The notes below the pieces were generated by a model that was not told the DNA's origin, searched no databases, and saw nothing but the letters and a program-made list of their open reading frames with translations. Positions 7,855 through 13,363 of a stretch of 15,034 bases of DNA are shown here, piece after piece (within the stretch, counting starts at the first letter, position 1; each line of letters opens with the position of its first letter). The position numbers and the translations under genes are program-made. Origin of the DNA: an uncultured Spirochaetaceae bacterium (GTDB taxonomy: Bacteria > Spirochaetota > Spirochaetia > Treponematales > Treponemataceae). The DNA is taken from contig CACYDQ010000016.1 in assembly GCA_902773215.1 (NCBI GenBank), positions 1 to 15,034 on the forward strand, written 5' to 3'.

Positions 7855-9111
7855 CTAAAAACCGGTGTTCGCGCCGCTTATCGCCGACAGGGCCGTCTGT
7901 ATGATAATCTCGGGCTTCTGCGGCTTGAGGATGAAATTCGCGGCTCCCAGCGATATCGCGTCGGTGACATACTGCTTTTCAGTCGCCTGTGAGTAGACCA
8001 GAACGGGGGAGCTGTACTTCTGCCGCTGCAGGTTCCTGAGCACGTCCAGCCCGTTCATGTTGGGAATGAAGATGTCCAGTATGACGACATCAAAGTCCTT
8101 CCCGCTCAGGTCGTTCAGGAAGGTCACGCCATCGCTGTATATCGTAATCTTGGCCTTTATCCTGTCGAAGGTACCGACGAGGATTTTCTGGGAGACAGGG
8201 TCATCGTCGATTATCGCGACCCGCAGTATGTCCCCTTCATCCCAGCTGCTCTTAGACGTTCCGCCGTAGTCGCTGGAGAAGCGCATGTCTATGTCGTTCT
8301 CGGGCAGCTCTTTGTTGGGGATAAGGACGCGCTGCAGGAGGGGATCCTTGCTCTCGGAGATGGCGAAAATCTCAAGCAGGGGGTTCAGGACGGTGTTTAT
8401 GTCGTCCGTAATCTCTATGCCCTTGTATTCCTCATGGCCGTTCACGAAATCCTTGAAGAACGTGTCGTTCGTCAGTATCTTTATGCTCGACTTCTTTATA
8501 ATCCTGTCCGCAAGTATCGTGTCCAGGAGCAGGCTGATGTTCGTCATGTCCAGGAAGCAGAACTTCATGTTGGAGAGCATCAGGACGAGCTTGGGGGCAG
8601 TCATCTTGAGCTTGGTCTTGCACTCGTCCAGGCGGTAGCGGAACATCGAAATCTTGTCGCGGTTCAGCCCTCCCGCTATCTCTATGAAAAAGATGTTGTC
8701 GGTGACATGCATCTCCATGATGCAGTCGGTCTGGTCGGCCGTGAAGTTCAGTCCCAGGGCCTCCCCGATGGATTTGAAGAAGCAGTCGTATTTGAGCGGC
8801 TTCCGGAAGTATTTCAGGACCCGGAAATTAGCCAGGAAAGAGATTCTTCTCCTGTCGCTGATATCTCCTATGGCGATGATGGGGATGGACTTGGCGTTGG
8901 GATCCTTCAGCTTTTTCTCCAGGAAGAGAACCGTGTCCTCGTTCAGAGCCCCAATGTCGATGATAATAAGATCGGGCAGAATCTGGATGAGGTCCGTATA
9001 TGCGCTCCGTATGTTGGGGCTCTGCTCCAGCTTGACCTGCTGCTGGCTCAGCCCCTCGGTAAGATATTCGAAGAATTTGTATGACGCACCAATCAGGAGA
9101 ACTTGCTTCAT
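7855..9111 (-). CDS. Three-domain response regulator: pseudo-receiver, STAS-like, receiver
   Basis: A soluble protein of 418 residues. Residues 1-118 have a receiver-like fold, with Asp52 in LIIIDIG and Lys104 in FRKP. The N-terminal acidic pair is missing (VLLIGAS), so it is probably not phosphorylated. Residues about 132-245 resemble a STAS domain: NIFFIEIAGGLN, PKLVLMLSNMKFCFLDM, then KILTN. Such domains bind partner proteins in anti-sigma antagonists and related switches. After a polar linker, residues 296-410 form a canonical receiver with the Asp302-304 cluster, phospho-acceptor Asp346 (VVILDIFIP), Ser374 and Lys396 (LKPQ). There is no DNA-binding or enzymatic output domain, so it probably acts by protein contacts. 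It heads the leftward operon and its partner kinase follows directly. The ATG sits immediately in front of the first beta strand. No ribosome site is at normal distance, which fits a leaderless message. Confidence 0.9.
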   Translation of the reverse strand: MKQVLLIGASYKFFEYLTEGLSQQQVKLEQSPNIRSAYTDLIQILPDLIIIDIGALNEDTVLFLEKKLKDPNAKSIPIIAIGDISDRRRISFLANFRVLKYFRKPLKYDCFFKSIGEALGLNFTADQTDCIMEMHVTDNIFFIEIAGGLNRDKISMFRYRLDECKTKLKMTAPKLVLMLSNMKFCFLDMTNISLLLDTILADRIIKKSSIKILTNDTFFKDFVNGHEEYKGIEITDDINTVLNPLLEIFAISESKDPLLQRVLIPNKELPENDIDMRFSSDYGGTSKSSWDEGDILRVAIIDDDPVSQKILVGTFDRIKAKITIYSDGVTFLNDLSGKDFDVVILDIFIPNMNGLDVLRNLQRQKYSSPVLVYSQATEKQYVTDAISLGAANFILKPQKPEIIIQTALSAISGANTGF

Positions 9112-9117
9112 ATCTAT

Positions 9118-9146
9118 ATAATATCCCTTTTCCTGTAGAAATTCAA
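9118..9146 (-). promoter_or_regulatory. Sigma-70-type promoter of the regulator-kinase operon, predicted leaderless
   Basis: On the minus strand, TTGAAT (complement of 9141-9146) and TATTAT (complement of 9118-9123) are separated by exactly 17 bases. They match the consensus at 4 of 6 and 5 of 6 positions. Only 6 bases (9112-9117) lie between the -10 box and the ATG, so the expected transcription start falls on or next to the start codon. Confidence 0.55.
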
Positions 9147-9169
9147 TTACAAATCTGCTAGACTATAAA
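9142..9169 (+). promoter_or_regulatory. Possible promoter of the DJ-1/Hpt genes
   Basis: TTCAAT (9142-9147) and TATAAA (9164-9169) are 16 bases apart on the plus strand, a weak -35 with a good -10. Transcription would begin near 9176 and give a leader of about 20 bases that includes the ribosome site. The -35 overlaps that of the divergent promoter, so the two directions may compete. Confidence 0.35.
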
Positions 9170-9182
9170 AAACAATGAAAGC

Positions 9183-9187
9183 GGAGG
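9183..9187 (+). promoter_or_regulatory. Ribosome binding site that decides the DJ-1 start
   Basis: GGAGG lies 8 bases before the ATG at 9196, which is optimal. The earlier in-frame ATG at 9175 has no such site and would place this element inside the gene, so 9196 is preferred. Confidence 0.75.
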
Positions 9188-9195
9188 TTCTGCGG

Positions 9196-9771
9196 ATGAA
9201 AAGTGCCATAGTTCTGATAGCGGACGGCAGTGAGGAGGTGGAAGCCCTCTCCCCGGTCGATTACCTGAGGCGGGCGGGAGTGGACGTAAGCATCGTCTCC
9301 GTGGGAACGGCATCCCGGACGGTCACCCTGTCCCGCAAGGTAAGCGTCAACGCGGACATCACGCTGGAGGCCTACCTTTCGGCGGCCTCGGGCAGCCTGC
9401 CTGATGCCATAATCGTTCCCGGCGGCATGCCCGGCACGACCAACATAGCAGACTCCCGGAGCGCGGTCGCCCTTGCCGAGGAGATGCACAAGGCAGGGAA
9501 GCTGGTCTGCGCCATCTGCGCCGCGCCCGCATTCGTCCTTTCCAAGACTTCCGCCCTGGAGGGCAAGTCCTGGGCAGGTTACCCCGGCACCGAGGGGAAC
9601 GCGGGGGCCTTTGTCTCCGGTTACCAGGCTGACAAGCCCTTCATCCATGACGGCAACGTCATTACTGCCCGCGGGCCCGGAGCAGCGGAGGAGTTTTCCA
9701 TGGAGATAGTGCGGACGCTCTGCGGGGAATCCGTGGCCGACAATGTGAAAAAGGCTGCCCTGCTGCGCTAG
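9196..9771 (+). CDS. DJ-1/PfpI-family protein (YajL/ThiJ-like)
   Basis: With the ATG at 9196 the protein has 191 residues, the usual length for DJ-1 and YajL. It is a single-domain cytoplasmic protein with the conserved GSEEVE (residues 11-16, Glu16 equivalent to the DJ-1 catalytic Glu), PGGMPG (75-80), the nucleophile-elbow AICAAP (Cys108) and a C-terminal TARGPG loop. Family members are linked to oxidative-stress protection, chaperone activity, and glyoxalase or deglycase activity on methylglyoxal adducts; which of these applies cannot be read from sequence. It is divergent from the regulator operon and is followed after 45 bases by the Hpt gene with no terminator between them, so co-transcription is likely. 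Starting at 9175 would add seven residues not typical of the family. Confidence 0.93.
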   Translation: MKSAIVLIADGSEEVEALSPVDYLRRAGVDVSIVSVGTASRTVTLSRKVSVNADITLEAYLSAASGSLPDAIIVPGGMPGTTNIADSRSAVALAEEMHKAGKLVCAICAAPAFVLSKTSALEGKSWAGYPGTEGNAGAFVSGYQADKPFIHDGNVITARGPGAAEEFSMEIVRTLCGESVADNVKKAALLR

Positions 9772-9816
9772 ATTGGGGCTTGAAGCATCAGATAAACAAG
9801 TATAAAAGAGGTTCGT

Positions 9817-10173
9817 ATGACAGTAAAAGAGTTCTATGACACGATCGGCGGCGACTACAACGCTGCGTTATCCCGCCTTATGGACGACGGCTTCATCACC
9901 AAGCTGCTGGGCAAGTTCAAGGCCGACAAGAACTATGCCAACCTGACCGTGGCACTGGACGGCGGCGACGGCAAGGCAGCCTTCGTCGCGGCGCACACGC
10001 TCAAGGGCCTTGCCCTGAACATGGGCATGGACAACCTGGGCAACGCCGCCTCCGAGCTTACTGAGGCCCTGCGCGGGGACTCGCCGGACGTGGAGAAGGG
10101 CAAGAGCCTGCTCCCCGCCGTCGTCGCCGAGTACCAGAAGGTGGACGACGCCCTCAAGCAGCTGCTCCCCTAA
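9817..10173 (+). CDS. Stand-alone Hpt phosphotransfer protein
   Basis: A protein of 118 residues made of one helical-bundle Hpt domain. The phospho-acceptor is His60 in AAHTLKGLALNMG, the classic Hpt core, followed by the conserved LGNAASELTEAL helix. Such proteins shuttle phosphate between the receiver of a hybrid kinase and a final response regulator. The plausible partners are Asp449 of the hybrid kinase and Asp346 of the regulator encoded on the other side of the divergent control region. A ribosome site AGAGG (9807-9811) precedes the ATG by 5 bases. Its TAA stop overlaps the stop of the convergent beta-propeller gene. It is distinct from the Hpt domain fused to the kinase, so the locus holds two phosphotransfer modules. 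A single-domain Hpt of this kind could also serve other kinases in the cell. Confidence 0.94.
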   Translation: MTVKEFYDTIGGDYNAALSRLMDDGFITKLLGKFKADKNYANLTVALDGGDGKAAFVAAHTLKGLALNMGMDNLGNAASELTEALRGDSPDVEKGKSLLPAVVAEYQKVDDALKQLLP

Positions 10174-11978
10174 ATCTTCTCGTCAATGAGCCTGTCCAAG
10201 GTCTTTTTGGCGTAATCATGTACCCTCTGTGAGAACTGGGGGTACAGAAGGTAACTCAGTATGGCGTTGCCCTTGCGTATGAACGTGTTCCTCCCCATGA
10301 AGCGGCATATCTCATAAGTCGAGTCGCAGATAGACATCAATACGCCATCGTTCGTGGAATGCTGGGCCGTATACATGAGCGCGTCCAGCATGGAGCCGTC
10401 TGCATCAAATGCAGTCTCGCCCGCGGCCTTTACGAGCGTAAGGGAGAGGGGAGACCCGCTCGTCTTGATCATGAGCCGGGCGATGTAGGGGGCGAATGAG
10501 GCAAGCTGGCTGGATGCGGCGAGCGTGAATATCTCCTGGCAGTAAGCGGGGTGGGTCAGGTAGTAGGAACTGCTTGAAGCCCTGGCCGTTCCCGCTACGT
10601 TGTATGCCATATCTATGGAAGAAATCTCGCTGGTCAGCAGGGACACATAGCCTTGTTCACGTGCCCCAAAGTCTCCTTTCTTCCAGTCTTCCATCATTTC
10701 GAGCGACAAGCTGCCGTTGATAGCCCTGCCGTACACGTCCGAGGATTCCAGGATGATGTCCGAGTTGAAGGCATAGTACTGCACGGCTGTCTTTTCCTTG
10801 AACAGGGAGTCCTGCCCCGCCGAGAGGCTCTGCCTGACCCGGTAGGACGAGATGACCCAGTCCTTTCCCATGAAGTTTATGAAGCCTTCGTCGGAGACGA
10901 ACATATAGGACCATGTGGAGGCGTTGCTATAAGTCGCCTTCCAGACAGGCAGGGCCTCTCCCGAGTAACACTCCGCCGTCCCGTTGTCCGCCAGGGCCAG
11001 ACCTTGGGCGGTGACAGCCTTGTAGCGGAGGGAAGCCGCGTTCAGGCTGGTCGTTGCCTCCGCCTCAACCTGCCCGGTCTGTGTGTTGACGTAGAGCAGG
11101 CGGGCGGGCGAGCCGGAGAGGAAAGCCGCTGTCCTGCCGGAGAACACGCCGGTGACAATCTGCGCGGCGGAGGAGAAATGTGTTTCGGATGCACTCTTTA
11201 TCCAGATGGAGACCGACTTGCCCCCCTGCACGCTGCAGAGGCCTATCGCCCCGTCCGAGAAGGAGAGCAGGACACCGTCCCCGCAGGATGCCGCAGCTTT
11301 GACCGTGCCGGAGAAGGTCAGCTCCTCCATCGGTTTCCCGAAGGGGGAAAGTGTCAGGGCACAGCTCTTGCCGCCCTCGGTCTTGGTCAGGAAGACAAGC
11401 AACCTTCCGTCATTCAGCTCCATCAGGGGAATTCCCGTGTCCTGCCCGTCCACATCGGCCACCCAGCGGCGGGTTCCCTTGAGCCCGTAACAAGCGATCT
11501 TACCGCCGCCCCTGACGAAAACCCTGCCGTCCCGCCCCGCGACGGGGTCTCCGTCCATGCTGAATCCGGGCCGGGCCTTCCACAGCTCCTTGCCGCCGGG
11601 GCCTATCATGCACAGGGTCGTCTTGCGGCTGACCGCATAGAGGATGCCGCCAAGGCCGGGCGAGAGGCTTTCAATCTTGCTGGAAAGCCCGTGCGTCCAG
11701 ACAGCGTTTCCCTCGCCGTCAAAAGCGTAGAGGATTTTTCCTTCAATGGGAATCATGTATCCCGACTCGCTCCGCACTGCCTCGGCGAGGGCGGCCCCGC
11801 CCAGCACCGTCACTTTGGAGGGCTTTATGGCGGACAGGTCGAGCACGGGACAGGACGGGGCCTCTTCCTTGGCAGGGGAGGTTCCCGACGTCTTGTTCGC
11901 AGGGGCTTTGTCCGCCGCGAATGCCGGGAACGCACAGAGGAGGATCAAAACAACAGGCAGGGACAGTTTCATTTTCAT
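10170..11978 (-). CDS. Secreted PQQ-like beta-propeller protein of unknown function
   Basis: From the ATG at 11978 the protein has 602 residues. It has a Sec signal peptide (MKMKLSLPVVLILLCAFPAFA, cleavage likely near residue 21), then a Lys/Ala/Pro/Ser-rich linker. A series of strand repeats follows, with the pattern GKILYAFDGEGNAVW, GGILYAVS, GPGGKELWK, GRVFVRG, GTRRWVAD, typical of PQQ-like propellers; Trp at blade ends is visible. The last 200 residues look mainly helical. I recognise no catalytic residues, and PQQ-like folds often act only as scaffolds, so I assign no function. The frame is open further, to a GTG at 11996 inside the preceding gene, but the ATG at 11978 gives a proper signal peptide and lies 2 bases after that gene's stop. 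No clear ribosome site is present, so translation is probably coupled. Confidence 0.82.
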   Translation of the reverse strand: MKMKLSLPVVLILLCAFPAFAADKAPANKTSGTSPAKEEAPSCPVLDLSAIKPSKVTVLGGAALAEAVRSESGYMIPIEGKILYAFDGEGNAVWTHGLSSKIESLSPGLGGILYAVSRKTTLCMIGPGGKELWKARPGFSMDGDPVAGRDGRVFVRGGGKIACYGLKGTRRWVADVDGQDTGIPLMELNDGRLLVFLTKTEGGKSCALTLSPFGKPMEELTFSGTVKAAASCGDGVLLSFSDGAIGLCSVQGGKSVSIWIKSASETHFSSAAQIVTGVFSGRTAAFLSGSPARLLYVNTQTGQVEAEATTSLNAASLRYKAVTAQGLALADNGTAECYSGEALPVWKATYSNASTWSYMFVSDEGFINFMGKDWVISSYRVRQSLSAGQDSLFKEKTAVQYYAFNSDIILESSDVYGRAINGSLSLEMMEDWKKGDFGAREQGYVSLLTSEISSIDMAYNVAGTARASSSSYYLTHPAYCQEIFTLAASSQLASFAPYIARLMIKTSGSPLSLTLVKAAGETAFDADGSMLDALMYTAQHSTNDGVLMSICDSTYEICRFMGRNTFIRKGNAILSYLLYPQFSQRVHDYAKKTLDRLIDEKI

Positions 11979-11980
11979 TT

Positions 11981-13243
11981 CTATTTGCTTAACCACGCAA
12001 GGCTTTCAATGTGACAGGTCTGCGGGTAAAAATCCAGCAGGAAGAGGCGGTCAAGCCGGTAGCCGCCCCTGACCAGGACCGCCGTATCGCGGGCCTGGGT
12101 CGCCGCGTCGCATGACAAGCTCCGTATGCGGGGGATGTCTGATGCGGCAAGCCAGGAGCTGACGGATTTCTCCATGCCGCTCCGGGGCGGATCCACGACC
12201 ACCGCGTCGAACCCACCGTTCAAGGCCGTGTACCGGGCAGCGTGGTTCCGTATCCAGTTGTCTGCGCTGAGCCCGTAGCTCTCGTGGCTCTTTCCCGCGA
12301 GGTTTATCTCCGCCCACGCAAGCGCGTCCCGGTTGTGCTCGACCAGGCAGACCTTGCCGAAGCTGTCCGCAAGGAAGGTCGAGAAGGTGCCGACCCCGGC
12401 GTAGATGTCCAGCGCGTTTCCGCCGGAAAGCCCCCCGGTAATCAGGGGAACGGCCTTGGCGAGCATCTCCAGGTTGGACTGGAAGAAGCCCTGCACGTCA
12501 AAGCGTATCTCCTTGCCCAGAAGCCCTATCGTGCAGCTGTTTGCGGGGTCAAAGCTCGTTCCCTCAAAGCGGGGACGTATCCGCTTCTGCTTCTTGAGCG
12601 GCCTCCCGCCCAGGGTCTTGCGGGGCTGTCCCTTCAGGGCCTTCTCTTCTTTTTTCTGCTGCCGCTCCTCCTCGTGGGCTATGACGATTTTGTCGTAGCC
12701 CCCCGGTATGGACGTGATGGCCCCGCTGCCGAAGAGGTGGACGCGCCCCCTGGGCCTGTCCCCCGGAGGGATTTCGGACAAGTAGCGGTTTACCTCCGCC
12801 GTCGCGCAGTCGCAGCGGGACAGCCGTATCATCTTGTTTGACCCCCGCTCCATCAGGCCGCCGTCGTGCAGCTGGAAGCGGGCGCGGTAGCCCCTGTCCG
12901 CCCCGGACACAAGCTCGATGTCCGGCGGCTCAATCCCCTCCCGCACAAAGGCTTCCCTGAGGATGGACTTCCTGAGCTCCTGCTGGAAGCCCGTGTCTAT
13001 GTGCATCATGTTGCAGCCCCCGCACGTGCCGTAGAGGGGGCAGAAGGGCTGCACCCGGTGCGGGGAGGGGGAGATCACGGAGACAATCCGGCCCTGGCTG
13101 TAATCCCGGAATTCCTTTGTTATCTCTATCTCAAGCTCCTCGCCGGGGATGGCGAGGGGGACGAAGACCTTCTTGCCGTCAATCGAGGAGATGCAGTCCC
13201 CTCCGGTGACAATCTGCTCTGCTGTTATCTTGTAGGTCGGCAT
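11981..13243 (-). CDS. 23S rRNA uracil-C5-methyltransferase-like protein (RlmD/RlmCD, TrmA class)
   Basis: A protein of 420 residues. It has an N-terminal TRAM-like RNA-binding region (1-60) and a 4Fe-4S cluster motif Cys68, Cys74, Cys77 (CPLYGTCGGC) with the fourth ligand at Cys144 or Cys146. The SAM-dependent methyltransferase domain carries FFQSN (Gln255), DIYAGVGTFS (279-288), Glu302, DPPRSGM (351-357) and the nucleophile Cys378 in LSCDAATQARD. The C-terminal DFYPQTCHIES supplies the general base Glu413. The family methylates uridine C5 in 23S rRNA or tRNA using SAM; the exact site cannot be told here. A strongly basic insert (about 191-226, Lys/Arg/Gln-rich) sits between the RNA-binding and catalytic parts and is unusual. 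The propeller gene follows after 2 bases. No Shine-Dalgarno sequence precedes the ATG; the upstream bases are pyrimidine-rich. Confidence 0.92.
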   Translation of the reverse strand: MPTYKITAEQIVTGGDCISSIDGKKVFVPLAIPGEELEIEITKEFRDYSQGRIVSVISPSPHRVQPFCPLYGTCGGCNMMHIDTGFQQELRKSILREAFVREGIEPPDIELVSGADRGYRARFQLHDGGLMERGSNKMIRLSRCDCATAEVNRYLSEIPPGDRPRGRVHLFGSGAITSIPGGYDKIVIAHEEERQQKKEEKALKGQPRKTLGGRPLKKQKRIRPRFEGTSFDPANSCTIGLLGKEIRFDVQGFFQSNLEMLAKAVPLITGGLSGGNALDIYAGVGTFSTFLADSFGKVCLVEHNRDALAWAEINLAGKSHESYGLSADNWIRNHAARYTALNGGFDAVVVDPPRSGMEKSVSSWLAASDIPRIRSLSCDAATQARDTAVLVRGGYRLDRLFLLDFYPQTCHIESLAWLSK

Positions 13244-13249
13244 AGGGGA

Positions 13250-13257
13250 AGTATATA
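13250..13257 (-). promoter_or_regulatory. Possible -10 element of the rRNA methyltransferase operon
   Basis: On the minus strand the sequence TATATACT contains TATACT (complement of 13250-13255), a 5 of 6 match to the -10 consensus. It ends 6 bases before the ATG at 13243. A weak TTCTAA lies 17 bases upstream (complement of 13273-13278). There is no ribosome site in between, so this also resembles a leaderless start. Confidence 0.35.
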
Positions 13258-13282
13258 CGAAAATTCCTTTTTTTAGAAGCGT

Positions 13283-13296
13283 CCCTCTTCGGAGGG
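13283..13296. other. Short inverted repeat between metE terminator and methyltransferase promoter
   Basis: CCCTC and GAGGG flank a four-base TTCG loop on the plus strand (CGAA on the minus). It lies just upstream of the candidate methyltransferase promoter and just past the metE terminator. No T-run follows it, so it is not a second intrinsic terminator. It could be an operator or chance. Confidence 0.25.
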
Positions 13297-13302
13297 GAGG
13301 GC

Positions 13303-13338
13303 AAAAAAACGCGCCCGCATCATAAAGATACGGGCGCG
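13303..13338 (-). terminator. Intrinsic terminator of metE
   Basis: On the minus strand an 8-bp perfect GC stem (CGCGCCCG with CGGGCGCG, 13331-13338 pairing with 13310-13317) encloses a 13-base loop. A run of seven T follows (A-run at 13303-13309 on the plus strand). It begins 25 bases after the metE stop codon. Confidence 0.88.
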
Positions 13339-13363
13339 GCTTATGGAATTGAAAGGCCTGGCC

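Noticed and set aside
6040..7992. A 650-codon plus-strand open frame opposite the hybrid kinase, equal in length to the kinase itself
   Set aside because: The equal length is a coincidence. The translation has no domain and the kinase, receiver and Hpt motifs on the minus strand are unequivocal.
9175..9195. Earlier ATG for the DJ-1 gene
   Set aside because: It has no ribosome site, and the ideal GGAGG lies between it and the ATG at 9196. Family length and N-terminus fit the later start.
9780..9806. Separate promoter for the Hpt gene (TTGAAG and TATAAA)
   Set aside because: The spacing is only 15 bases and the -10 would overlap the ribosome site region. Co-transcription with the DJ-1 gene is simpler.
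11979..11996. GTG start for the beta-propeller gene overlapping the methyltransferase end
   Set aside because: The ATG at 11978 lies 2 bases past the methyltransferase stop and gives a normal signal peptide; the extra six residues add nothing.
10653..12014. Plus-strand open frame opposite the beta-propeller gene
   Set aside because: The opposite strand has a signal peptide and propeller repeats. This frame shows neither domain nor ribosome site.
13268..13274. T-run as part of a plus-strand terminator
   Set aside because: No hairpin precedes it on the plus strand and no plus-strand gene ends there. The real terminator is on the minus strand at 13303-13338.
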